A stretch of DNA of 9,421 nt from Coriobacteriales bacterium (lineage in GTDB: Bacteria; Actinomycetota; Coriobacteriia; Coriobacteriales; UBA8131). The stretch spans positions 1-9,421 of the forward strand of contig JAISFJ010000145.1 in NCBI GenBank assembly GCA_031263665.1, given 5' to 3'. This document shows positions 1 through 6,688 of this stretch, in pieces; positions within the stretch are counted from its first letter, which is position 1; the number at the start of each line of letters is the position of its first letter. The notes beneath the pieces were generated by a model. That model searched no databases. It was not told the DNA's origin and saw only the letters and a list, made by a program, of their open reading frames with translations. A program made the translations under genes and the position numbers.

Positions 1-537
1 GATTACGTGGGCTTTGTGTTCGCGCCGAGCAGAAGGCAGGTGACGCCGGACGGGGCTGCCTCTTTGCGCGCACGGCTTGATGAGCGCGTCACGGCGGTGG
101 GGGTGTTTGTGGAAGAAGAGCCTCAGCGCATCGCCGAGCTGTATGAGCGAGGACTCTTTGAGGTGGCGCAGCTTCATGGTGCCTACCACTCAGAGCAGCT
201 CGATGAGCTTAAGGAGCGCGCGGGTTCAGGCTTAAAGATAATCAGGGCCGTGGCGGTTGACGAGAATTTTGCGCCCGACCTTCTCCACACTGAAAAGAGC
301 GTGGATTACCTGCTGTTTGACTATCAACAGCCGGGAAGTGGCAGGCGCTTTGATTGGCATCTGTTAAAGGGGGTGCGTTCTCCTTATTTTCTGGCGGGCG
401 GCATCAGCTTGGAAAATCTGGACGAGGCGCTTGAACTTAGACCGTTTGCCGTTGACGTCAGCAGCGGGGTCGAAAGCGACGGCCTAAAGGATGCTTGCAA
501 GATACGGGAGTTTATCGAGAGGGTGAGACGCGCATGA
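1..537 (+). CDS. trpF: Phosphoribosylanthranilate isomerase (TrpF), 5' end missing
   Basis: TrpF converts N-(5'-phosphoribosyl)anthranilate to the carboxyphenylamino-deoxyribulose phosphate intermediate of tryptophan synthesis in the cytoplasm. The reading frame is open from base 1 (D-Y-V-G-F-V-F-A...), so the window edge cuts the gene. About 20-25 N-terminal residues, including the family's catalytic Cys in the KICG motif, lie outside. Visible family hallmarks are the [11 protein letters not shown] segment, the V-G-V-F-V strand, QLHG, the LLFD strand carrying the conserved Asp, the G-S-G-R-R-F-D-W phosphate loop, and [10 protein letters not shown] followed by VDVSSGVES near the C-terminus. 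The stop codon (535-537) overlaps an ATG at 534, so translation is coupled to what follows. The final 27 bases are repeated just before trpB. The operon order F-B-A supports the call. The GTG at 7 is an internal Val codon, not the start. Confidence 0.93.
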   Translation, partial: DYVGFVFAPSRRQVTPDGAASLRARLDERVTAVGVFVEEEPQRIAELYERGLFEVAQLHGAYHSEQLDELKERAGSGLKIIRAVAVDENFAPDLLHTEKSVDYLLFDYQQPGSGRRFDWHLLKGVRSPYFLAGGISLENLDEALELRPFAVDVSSGVESDGLKDACKIREFIERVRRA

Positions 538-605
538 TGAAATTTGCCGAGAAGAGAACGTCGGACGGTCCTCTTGTATTTACCGAGAGGGTGAGACGCG
601 CATGA
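511..605 (+). repeat. 27-bp direct repeat at the trpF-trpB junction
   Basis: Bases 511-537 and 579-605 are identical except for one C/T difference (position 515 versus 583). Each copy encodes FIERVRRA or FTERVRRA followed by a TGA that overlaps an ATG (ATGA). Copy 1 is the end of trpF. Copy 2 ends the mini-ORF and carries the purine-rich ribosome binding site and start codon of trpB. The copies are 68 bp apart. The simplest reading is a local duplication that copied the coupled stop/start junction. Confidence 0.9.
534..605 (+). CDS. 23-codon mini-ORF bridging trpF and trpB
   Basis: The frame starts at ATG 534 (second ATG at 537), overlaps the trpF stop as ATGATGA, and ends at TGA 603-605, which overlaps the trpB ATG at 602. 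The peptide starts [12 protein letters not shown] and ends ERVRRA, the same C-terminal residues as TrpF. It has a usable ribosome binding site (GAGAGGGTGA about 8 bases upstream), inherited from the duplicated segment. I recognise no protein family and see no sign of independent function. Its likely effect is to keep ribosomes moving from trpF into trpB. That it is translated is inferred from the start/stop overlaps only. Confidence 0.4.
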   Translation: MMKFAEKRTSDGPLVFTERVRRA

Positions 606-1786
606 CACGAGGACGTTTTGGGATATTTGGGGGGCAGTACATCCCCGAGACGCTGATGAGTGAGCTGGCGGCGTTAGAGGAATCTTATGAGCGGTACCGG
701 ACAGATGCCGATTTTCAGGCCGAGCTGACCGAGCTTTTGAACTCCTACGCCGGGCGGCCCTCGCTTTTGTATTACGCAAAAAAGATGACGCGCGATTTGG
801 GCGGCGCGAAGGTCTATCTCAAGCGCGAGGACCTCAATCATACCGGCTCGCACAAAATCAACAATGTGCTGGGGCAGACCCTGCTCGCAAAACGGCGCGG
901 CAAGACACGGGTAATCGCCGAGACGGGCGCCGGTCAGCACGGGGTAGCGGCGGCAACAGCGGCGGCTCTGCTCAACATGGAATGCGAGGTGTTCATGGGG
1001 CGCGAGGACACTCAGCGCCAGGCGCTCAATGTCTTTCGCATGGAGTTGCTCGGCGCGAAGGTCAACACGGTATGCACGGGGACGCAAACGCTCAAAGATG
1101 CCGTCAACGAGGCCATGCGCGAGTGGACAAGCCGTGTGGATGATACCCACTACGTGCTGGGCAGCGTGATGGGTCCTCATCCGTTTCCTACGATGGTGCG
1201 CGATTTTCAGGCAGTCATCAGTGCTGAGGCGCGTGCGCAAATACTTGAGCGCGAAAGTCGGCTTCCCGCCGCGGTGATGGCCTGCGTTGGCGGTGGCAGC
1301 AACGCCATCGGCATGTTTCATCATTTTGTGGATGATGAGGGCGTGCGGCTCATCGGCTGTGAGGCCGCGGGGCGCGGTATCGAGACCGGCCAACACGCCG
1401 CCGCCATCGCCATGGGTGAGACGGGGGTTTTTCATGGCATGAAGTCATATTTTTGCCAGGACAAACAGGGGCAGATTGCGCCGGTTTACAGCATCAGTGC
1501 CGGGCTTGATTACCCGGGCATTGGTCCTGAGCACGCGTATTTGCACAGCAGCGGACGCGCCAGCTACGTGCCGATAACCGATGCGGAAGCGGTGGAGGCT
1601 TTTGAGTATCTCAGCCGCTGCGAGGGCATCATCTGCGCTATCGAAAGCGCACACGCGGTGGCGCACGCACGCACGTTGGTTCCTACGTTATCTCGCGAGG
1701 AAAACGTCATCATCTGCCTGAGCGGCAGGGGAGACAAAGACGTGGCGAGTATCGCCCAGTACCGAGGGAGGGACATCCATGAGTAG
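602..1786 (+). CDS. trpB: Tryptophan synthase beta chain
   Basis: TrpB is the PLP-dependent subunit that condenses indole with L-serine to give L-tryptophan, working in the cytoplasm in an alpha2-beta2 complex with TrpA. The 394 residues match the usual length of about 390-400. Visible landmarks: N-terminal [16 protein letters not shown]; the PLP lysine in HTGSHKINN (Lys85); the catalytic Glu in AETGAGQHG (Glu107); [12 protein letters not shown] (about 185-196); the phosphate-binding GGGSNAIG (230-237); and LSGRGDKD near the C-terminus. ATG 602 is chosen because the conserved GRFG segment starts three residues in and GAGAGGGTGA lies about 8 bases upstream. That site sits within the duplicated junction segment. 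The stop overlaps trpA by 8 bases. This is a canonical TrpB1-type protein with no missing key residue. Confidence 0.98.
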   Translation: MTRGRFGIFGGQYIPETLMSELAALEESYERYRTDADFQAELTELLNSYAGRPSLLYYAKKMTRDLGGAKVYLKREDLNHTGSHKINNVLGQTLLAKRRGKTRVIAETGAGQHGVAAATAAALLNMECEVFMGREDTQRQALNVFRMELLGAKVNTVCTGTQTLKDAVNEAMREWTSRVDDTHYVLGSVMGPHPFPTMVRDFQAVISAEARAQILERESRLPAAVMACVGGGSNAIGMFHHFVDDEGVRLIGCEAAGRGIETGQHAAAIAMGETGVFHGMKSYFCQDKQGQIAPVYSISAGLDYPGIGPEHAYLHSSGRASYVPITDAEAVEAFEYLSRCEGIICAIESAHAVAHARTLVPTLSREENVIICLSGRGDKDVASIAQYRGRDIHE

Positions 1787-2687
1787 AATTGCGAGTGCTT
1801 TTGCCAACGGTGGCAGTGGCGGTGGTGGAGTTGGTAACGGAGGCGGCGGCAATGGCGGAGCCAGTGCTTTTGCCAACGGTGGCAACAACAAGGCCTTTAT
1901 CGCCTTTGTCACTGGGGGCGACCCTTCGCTTAAACGCAGCGAAGAGTACATCCTTGCTCTCATCGAGGGAGGCGCCGACCTCATCGAGATTGGTATTCCC
2001 TTCTCCGACCCGATAGCGGAAGGCGCCGATATCCAGGACGCGAATCTGCGCGCACTTGCCGCCGGCACAACGGTGGACGGCATCTTTGAACTCGTGCGCT
2101 CGCTCAGACTCAAAACCCAGGTGCCCTTCGTGCTGCTCACCTATCTCAATCCCGTATACCATTACGGCTATGAAGCCTTCTTTGCCGCCTGCGCCGATGT
2201 TGGCGTTGACGGCATCATCATCGCCGACCTTCCTTATGAGGAAAAAGGCGAGCTTGCCTTTACGGCGGCCGCCCACGGTGTTGATGTCATCAGCCTTATC
2301 GCGCCGACCTCGGCCGAGCGTATAGCGACCATCGCGGCCGATGCGACCGGCTATATTTATCTTGTGTCCTCGCTTGGAGTTACCGGTATGCGAAGCGAGA
2401 TAAACACCGACCTCGCCTCCCTGACGCGTCTCATACGAGCTACAACCGATGTGCCGGTTGCAGTGGGCTTTGGCGTGCACACGCCCGAGCAGGCAGCTTC
2501 AATCGCGCAGGTGGCCGACGGAGTAATTGTAGGCAGCGCCATCGTACGTATGATTGCGGAAGGGGTCGCAAAAGAGTCCGCAGAGGGTTTTGACAAAGAC
2601 TACCCCGAGAACTCTACCAAAGCCCACGCCGCCCTCATCACAACCCTACGCACCTACGCCCACACCATGAAGAAAGCCCTGCGGTAA
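1779..2687 (+). CDS. trpA: Tryptophan synthase alpha chain with a Gly-rich N-terminal insertion
   Basis: TrpA cleaves indole-3-glycerol phosphate to indole and glyceraldehyde-3-phosphate and channels indole to TrpB. The 302 residues exceed the usual 260-275. Core motifs are intact: [25 protein letters not shown] (catalytic Glu), IAEGADIQ (Glu where the Salmonella enzyme has its second acidic residue, a common variant), [34 protein letters not shown] and [10 protein letters not shown]. The oddity is residues 6-35. SAFANGG occurs twice (6-12 and 29-35), separated by a Gly/Asn/Ser-rich stretch. Removing 23 codons restores a normal N-terminus ([12 protein letters not shown] then NNKAFIAF). The insertion precedes the first barrel strand, so the fold can probably tolerate it. 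The start overlaps the trpB end by 8 bases with GAGGGAGGG just upstream, which indicates coupling. Confidence 0.96.
   Translation: MSRIASAFANGGSGGGGVGNGGGGNGGASAFANGGNNKAFIAFVTGGDPSLKRSEEYILALIEGGADLIEIGIPFSDPIAEGADIQDANLRALAAGTTVDGIFELVRSLRLKTQVPFVLLTYLNPVYHYGYEAFFAACADVGVDGIIIADLPYEEKGELAFTAAAHGVDVISLIAPTSAERIATIAADATGYIYLVSSLGVTGMRSEINTDLASLTRLIRATTDVPVAVGFGVHTPEQAASIAQVADGVIVGSAIVRMIAEGVAKESAEGFDKDYPENSTKAHAALITTLRTYAHTMKKALR
1794..1884 (+). repeat. 22-bp direct repeat flanking Gly-rich insertion in trpA
   Basis: Bases 1794-1815 and 1863-1884 are identical (22 bp) and start 69 bp, or 23 codons, apart. Between them lies DNA rich in GGN codons that encodes mainly glycine. The insertion keeps the trpA frame. 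The structure fits a duplication of the SAFANGG coding segment accompanied by expansion of glycine codons. Confidence 0.92.
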
Positions 2688-2698
2688 ACCGAGTATAT

Positions 2699-2863
2699 TA
2701 GTGGTCTGTTAAGTTAAAAACTGCGTGTTGGAAGTGAGGATTTTTGCCACTGAACAAGGTGGAAAAGTACGACCCTACTTGTCGTAATGGCGTACTTTTC
2801 CAACGCAGTGCAGCGGCAAAAAGACCGCTTCAAACATGGAGGTTTTAGCTTAACAGACCACTA
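2699..2863. mobile_element. MITE-like 165-bp imperfect palindrome between trpA and gatD
   Basis: The outer 15 bases, TAGTGGTCTGTTAAG (2699-2713), are perfectly inverted at 2849-2863. Partial complementarity continues inward (for example AGTTAAAA against TTTTAGCT), and a perfect 11-bp inner inverted repeat lies at 2761-2771 and 2790-2800 (GGAAAAGTACG). TA lies at both ends, as expected for a TA target duplication of the Tc1/mariner-IS630 type. It contains no ORF. I infer a non-autonomous MITE, but I cannot name a parent transposon and no second copy lies in this window. Excising it with one TA joins CAC to TAA on the minus strand, so it appears to sit inside the original gatD stop codon. As RNA it would fold into a long hairpin. 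Confidence 0.72.
2699..2863. terminator. Possible bidirectional transcription barrier between convergent trpA and gatD
   Basis: trpA ends at 2687 and gatD ends at 2861 from the other side. The only DNA between them is the palindrome, which can form a stem of more than 60 imperfect pairs in either transcript. There is no classic GC-rich stem followed by a long T run, so intrinsic termination is inferred from position and folding potential only. Confidence 0.35.
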
Positions 2864-3655
2864 GTGGCCTTTGGTGGTGAAGCCTGTGGTTTGGGGGGTT
2901 TTGAACTCTTGGAGGCGGGCTTGGTAGGCGGTTATGGCGTCGGCCTCAAAGGCGAGTGTTGGGTTGGGTGTGCCGAGAAGTTTTAACAGGTAGCGGGTGA
3001 ACAGGGGGTTTAAGATGAGCAGGGGGCCCAGCAGGCTTGTTCCGAAGAAGTTGTTAACGCGCACTCCCTCAAACGTGCTTTTCGCGTTGAGGCCTGCTCC
3101 GCGTTGGCAGGTGAGAAACGGGTAGGACGAGTTGTCGCCGTAGACGGAGCTGAACTGGTTTTTGAAGCCCACGACCTCGATGACTTCAGCGTTGTTGCCG
3201 TTGCCTCTCTCGATGCCTTTCGCGCCGCTTTCGCCCCCTTCTCCACCACGGTCAAAGGTTCCTAAGACCTTGCCGTTAAAGCGCTCAAACAAGCGTATCT
3301 CGGTCTGAAAGGGGAGAAGTCCGAGCCCTTCCGTATCCGTTTCTTTCTCTTTGTCAAAGATATGTTCGGTGAGCACCTCAAAGGCGTTGCCGGTAAAAAG
3401 CAGGACCGTTCCGTTGTCGATGAGCTCGGCGATGCGTTCTCGGTACGGGAGAAGTCGCTCGATGACCTTGAGCTGGGCGCTTTCTGTCATGGGGCCCATA
3501 TAGAGCAGGTCGACCTCGTTGGTTACAAAGGCGGGGGTTCTGTTGAGATTGCTCAAAACCAGTTCGGCCTCTGGCAAACAAAGCGAGAGGTAGCGTATAT
3601 TTTGGCTGTCGCCATAAAGATTGCAGAGTTCGGGGAACAGCGATTCGATTCTCAT
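2861..3655 (-). CDS. GatD-like class I glutamine amidotransferase homologue lacking the catalytic Cys and His
   Basis: Canonical GatD releases ammonia from glutamine for MurT, which amidates the D-Glu residue of lipid II. This 264-residue protein follows the family along its length: LFPELCNLYGDSQNI (6-20), LLYMGPMTESAQ (50-61), a nucleophile-elbow region FTGNAFEVL (87-95), EVVGFKNQ, and VNNFFGTSLLGPLLILNP (200-217). The elbow has no Cys where S. aureus GatD has TICGGYQ, and Leu209 stands where that protein has the catalytic His of GTYLHGP. The three Cys residues (11, 26, 183) lie elsewhere. Glutaminase activity is therefore unlikely. Residues 136-156 form a Gly/Glu-rich loop (GGEGGESGAKG...). 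The ATG overlaps the MurT stop (ATGA, 3652-3655), which indicates stoichiometric expression with MurT. The stop TAG includes the first base of the inserted palindrome. Membership of the MurT-associated GATase family is firm; the substrate is not. Confidence 0.85.
   Translation of the reverse strand: MRIESLFPELCNLYGDSQNIRYLSLCLPEAELVLSNLNRTPAFVTNEVDLLYMGPMTESAQLKVIERLLPYRERIAELIDNGTVLLFTGNAFEVLTEHIFDKEKETDTEGLGLLPFQTEIRLFERFNGKVLGTFDRGGEGGESGAKGIERGNGNNAEVIEVVGFKNQFSSVYGDNSSYPFLTCQRGAGLNAKSTFEGVRVNNFFGTSLLGPLLILNPLFTRYLLKLLGTPNPTLAFEADAITAYQARLQEFKTPQTTGFTTKGH
3188..3250 (-). repeat. Gly/Glu-rich low-complexity loop in the GatD-like protein
   Basis: Residues 136-156 of the GatD-like protein (GGEGGESGAKGIERGNGNN region) interrupt the segment between GKVLGTFD and EVIEVVGF. 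From my memory of GatD sequences this stretch is normally a short turn. It is in frame and resembles the low-complexity stretches in the adjacent murT and in trpA. Confidence 0.6.
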
Positions 3656-5373
3656 GTTGCCGCCTTTCCCGACGACCCCGACGCGCCCTCTGCCGACGAC
3701 CCTGCCGCTTCCGACGCCGCCCCTGCTGCCTCTGCCGTCGGCGCCCCCGCCTTTCCCGACGCCCCCGTCACCTCTGCTACCCCTGCCGCCCCTGCTGTGG
3801 GTTGTGCGGTTGTCGTTGCGGTAAGCCGTGCGCGCAGTCGCCTGAGCACCTCTTCGGCGCGGGCGATGGTGTAAACATCGTAGAGTATAAAGACCTTGTC
3901 CACCTCTGCCAGCTCGACGAGTGCCGCGGTGTCGTGTTCGTAGCGAGTGCGCCGTATCTTCTCGCGCGCCACGCCGGCAATCAGGAGTCGCAGGTAATGG
4001 TCGTAGCTGCGTATGCCGCCGATGACAAGCTGAGTGATGTTGGGGTCATCAAGGCGCTCATAGTCGCAGTCGTAAAGCCAGGTGATGTTTTCGGAGCCAC
4101 CCTTGGCGTCAAAGAAGTCGTCGAGGTTTAAGATTACCGCCTTGCGACCGTCAAGCGAGGCGATGTAATCAAAGGCGCGCGAACAGGCAATCGCGTTTTG
4201 CCCTTTGGCGAGATGCATTACCAAAGTGACATCTCCGACGACTTCCTCATGGTAGCGCGATTGTGCGAGCTCAACTTTTTCGAAGGCCTGTTGAAGGCGT
4301 GCGTGGGATATGCCGTATTCGTGAAGCACGGCTATCGTGGCACAGAGATTGTAGACGTTGAAGATGCTCGCGCTTATCAAACGATAAGGAAAACTCCCTT
4401 CGTCTGTTTGCACGGTAAAAACTCGCTCGGCAGTGTTGATATTTGCTACCAGATAGTCGCTTGGCGGCGAGCAAAAGCCACATTGCGGGCAGAAAGCCTT
4501 GCCTATGTGATGATAATGAACATATTCGTATTCGAGGGGCGTATTGCAGTGCGGACAGATGGTGATGTCTCGCGTCAGGCTCATGCGTTCACGCCGGTCG
4601 CCCTCCCAGGGGCCGACACCAAAATACGTGCGCCGGCGACCTTGGCCCCCTCGGCCGCCCTGCTCGTCCTGCTCGCGGCCGTCCCGGCTCTCCCAACCGC
4701 CCTGCTCGTCCTGCTCGTGGTCGCCCTGGTCGCCCCAGCCCCTGCGGCCGTTCCGGCTCTCCCAACCGCTCTGCTCGTGGTCGCCCCAGCTCCTCCAGCC
4801 CTCCTGGCTGCCGAGCATCGAGCTAATCAGGTCGTCGGCGTTTAAGATGAGCCGTGTTTTCGCGGGGAGCGCGCTTTCAATCACATACGAGATGAACTCG
4901 GTGTGCGCGTTTCGGGCGATGGAGTCGCGAAACAGATTGGTGCACACCAAAAAGTCCGGTTCGATGAGGGGATACACCAGCCGCGAACTGCGCTCGTCCA
5001 CCTCAAGAACAGCTATCGGTACGCGAATTGTGCCCAGTGGCCCGCAGTTTGCGAGCAGAGCGCTGGCGATACCGGAGTTCAAATTTGAGCCGTAGCGGTT
5101 GCTTATCACCTCAAGGCCGCACTGCTCCATCACATCAACGAGCAGGTTGCACACTGTGGTTTTACCGTTGGTGCCCGTCACCGCAATGACGGTTTTTGGC
5201 CTGTCGAGGCACTTGAGAAATTCTGGGCAGAGCGTGATGGCGATGCGCCCCGGAAGCTGTGTTGCCTTCCTGCCCAGGCACCTGAGCGCGACCGCAACCG
5301 CTTTCGCAAGCCAAAGCGCGAGCAAAAACCGCACTCTCAGCAGGGCTGAAATTTTGGGAGCGTTGTTAAGCAC
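3652..5373 (-). CDS. murT: MurT-like Mur ligase family protein with low-complexity insertion and tail
   Basis: MurT is an ATP-dependent Mur-ligase relative that, with GatD, amidates D-Glu of lipid II at the cytoplasmic face of the membrane. Domains in order: hydrophobic N-terminus with LWLAKAVAVALR (about 20-31); P-loop GTNGKTT (67-73); SNRYGSNLNSGI; VLEVDERS; LNADD; a zinc ribbon with C273-x2-C276 and C295-x2-C298, a MurT hallmark; FNVYNLCAT; then the C-terminal DUF1727 domain with HLAKGQNA (387-394) and the acidic WLYDCDYE (432-439). Its 573 residues far exceed the 437 of S. aureus MurT because of a repetitive hydrophilic insert at about 189-248 and an Ala/Gly/Ser/Thr tail at about 518-573. 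GTG 5373 gives an N-terminus just ahead of the family start. No clear Shine-Dalgarno is visible, but the upstream gene ends only 29 bases away, which suggests coupling. The partner GatD-like gene overlaps by 4 bases. Which nitrogen donor it uses is open, because the partner looks inactive. Confidence 0.9.
   Translation of the reverse strand: MLNNAPKISALLRVRFLLALWLAKAVAVALRCLGRKATQLPGRIAITLCPEFLKCLDRPKTVIAVTGTNGKTTVCNLLVDVMEQCGLEVISNRYGSNLNSGIASALLANCGPLGTIRVPIAVLEVDERSSRLVYPLIEPDFLVCTNLFRDSIARNAHTEFISYVIESALPAKTRLILNADDLISSMLGSQEGWRSWGDHEQSGWESRNGRRGWGDQGDHEQDEQGGWESRDGREQDEQGGRGGQGRRRTYFGVGPWEGDRRERMSLTRDITICPHCNTPLEYEYVHYHHIGKAFCPQCGFCSPPSDYLVANINTAERVFTVQTDEGSFPYRLISASIFNVYNLCATIAVLHEYGISHARLQQAFEKVELAQSRYHEEVVGDVTLVMHLAKGQNAIACSRAFDYIASLDGRKAVILNLDDFFDAKGGSENITWLYDCDYERLDDPNITQLVIGGIRSYDHYLRLLIAGVAREKIRRTRYEHDTAALVELAEVDKVFILYDVYTIARAEEVLRRLRARLTATTTAQPTAGAAGVAEVTGASGKAGAPTAEAAGAASEAAGSSAEGASGSSGKAAT
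3655..3822 (-). repeat. Ala/Gly/Ser/Thr-rich C-terminal tail of MurT with internal repeats
   Basis: Residues about 518-573 lie beyond the conserved RRLRARL end of the DUF1727 domain. They consist almost only of A, G, S, T, E, P, V and K. At DNA level a 15-bp segment (CCGCCTTTCCCGACG on the plus strand) occurs at 3660-3674 and 3747-3761, which suggests growth by duplication. The tail is probably disordered. Confidence 0.7.
4630..4809 (-). repeat. Repetitive hydrophilic insertion within MurT
   Basis: Residues about 189-248 of MurT sit between LNADD...MLG and TYFGVG, which lie close together in other MurT proteins. The insert repeats WESRNGR/WESRDGR, DHEQ and EQDEQGG. At DNA level 4675-4709 and 4744-4778 are near-identical 35-bp copies (two differences), and 4655-4675 equals 4697-4717 (21 bp). 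The insertion is in frame, acidic/Gly-rich and probably a surface loop. Confidence 0.85.
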
Positions 5374-5402
5374 CGTGTCGAAAACATTGTCGGGCGCGTT
5401 GC

Positions 5403-6647
5403 TCAGAGTGTCTCCTTAATTGCCTCCGCGATGATTTCCAGGCCTTGAGTCAGCTGGTCTTTGGGGATGACGAGGGAGGGCATTATCTTGACGACGGCAT
5501 CTTTGCGCCCGGCACGTTCGATTATCAGGCCTTTCTCAAAGCAACGGTCGCAAATCGCCTTGGCCTTTGCGCCATCATGTACGTCTATGCCCCATATCAG
5601 GCCGATGCCTCTGATTTCGGCGTCCGGAACAAGGGGCTTGATGTGTTTGGTGAGGAAGGTTTCTACCAGAGTTTCGCGCTCGTGAACACCGTCCTCTATC
5701 GCGCCTGATACGACCAGTTCGAGGGCGGCTTTGCCGGCGACCATCGCCAGCTGATTGCCGCGGAAGGTCCCGTTGTGCTCCGCAGGCTTCCAGATGTCAA
5801 ATTCGGGTTTGATGAGGTCGATTGCGAAGGGGAGGCCGTAGCCGCTTATGGATTTTGAGAGTATCTCGATGTCGGGGATGACGCCTGCCCGTTCAAACGA
5901 GAAAAAGGACCCTGTTCGCCCGCAGCCAACCTGTATGTCATCGATGACCATCAATATCTCGTATTTCGTGCATATATTTCTGATGCCTTGGAGGTACCGA
6001 TTCGAGAATACGTGGATGCCACCTTCTGCCTGGACGGTTTCGATAACTATCGCGGCGGGTTTCTCGATACCGGAGTGGCAATCGTCGAGCGTATCGGTTA
6101 TGAATTTGAGCGCGAGGTCCTCTCCAAATTGATACGGCGCCGGAATATGGGTGACATCATGGAGGGCAACACCCGCGCCCGCGCGTTTCTCCAAATCGCA
6201 GGTCAGAGCAAGAGAGCCCAAGGTCATACCATGAAAACAGCCATTCAGCGCGAAGATATTGCTCCGGCCGGTGACCTTTCGCGCGAGTTTGAGCGCCGCT
6301 TCTACGGCGTTGGTGCCCGTGGGGCCAGGAAACTGCACCTTGTAGTCCAATCCCCTGGGGGCGATGATGTGTTCTTCGAGGTATTCGATGAATTCTGCCT
6401 TGGCGACCGTGAACATGTCGAGTGAATGTACGATGGCGTCGGACTGCAGGTAGTCAAGGAGACGACCTTTGATGAAATCGTTGTTGTGGCCGTAATTTAA
6501 GGCTCCCGCGCCGTTAAAGAAGTCGAGGTAGTCCTTGCCATCGCTGCTTCTGACGATGGACCCTTTCGCGTAGTCAAAAACCACCGGAAACGTGCGACAA
6601 TAGGAGCGAACTTCAGACTCATAGCGCTCGAAAACTGTTGTATCCAC
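5403..6647 (-). CDS. EctB-like diaminobutyrate--2-oxoglutarate transaminase
   Basis: Class III PLP aminotransferase. EctB converts L-aspartate-4-semialdehyde to L-2,4-diaminobutyrate with glutamate as amino donor. The match to EctB is strong: FERYESEVRSYCR at the N-terminus, FFNGAGALNYGHNN, GLDYKVQFPGPTGTNAVEAALKLARK (PLP phosphate loop), FHGMTLGSLALT, ETVQAEGG, VIDDIQVGCGRTG (Asp237 region), LSKSISGYGLP with the PLP Lys265, and EHNGTFRGNQLA. With the GTG at 6647 it has 414 residues, close to the usual 420. I prefer this GTG over an in-frame TTG at 6689 for three reasons: GGAG lies 4 bases upstream, the family N-terminus begins there, and TATAAT overlaps the TTG. No ectA or ectC is present, so ectoine synthesis is not indicated here. 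It is the first gene of the unit with murT and gatD, 29 bases before murT. Confidence 0.9.
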   Translation of the reverse strand: MDTTVFERYESEVRSYCRTFPVVFDYAKGSIVRSSDGKDYLDFFNGAGALNYGHNNDFIKGRLLDYLQSDAIVHSLDMFTVAKAEFIEYLEEHIIAPRGLDYKVQFPGPTGTNAVEAALKLARKVTGRSNIFALNGCFHGMTLGSLALTCDLEKRAGAGVALHDVTHIPAPYQFGEDLALKFITDTLDDCHSGIEKPAAIVIETVQAEGGIHVFSNRYLQGIRNICTKYEILMVIDDIQVGCGRTGSFFSFERAGVIPDIEILSKSISGYGLPFAIDLIKPEFDIWKPAEHNGTFRGNQLAMVAGKAALELVVSGAIEDGVHERETLVETFLTKHIKPLVPDAEIRGIGLIWGIDVHDGAKAKAICDRCFEKGLIIERAGRKDAVVKIMPSLVIPKDQLTQGLEIIAEAIKETL

Positions 6648-6688
6648 AAAACTCCATTCATCAGGGAAATATATGAGGGGAATACTCA

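Noticed and set aside
674..1435. Long antisense open frame opposite trpB
   Set aside because: It mirrors trpB codons, has no recognisable domain or ribosome site, and trpB is fully conserved on the other strand.
1710..2480. Long antisense open frames opposite trpA
   Set aside because: Composition follows the Gly-rich and GC-biased trpA codons read backwards, with no family resemblance.
4198..4845. Open frame opposite murT with Ala/Leu/Val/Pro-rich hydrophobic stretch
   Set aside because: It arises from reading the MurT insertion repeats in reverse; the minus strand encodes the conserved MurT protein.
5403..6647. Ectoine biosynthesis locus
   Set aside because: Only the EctB-like transaminase is present. 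The neighbours are MurT and GatD-like, with no acetyltransferase (EctA) or ectoine synthase (EctC).
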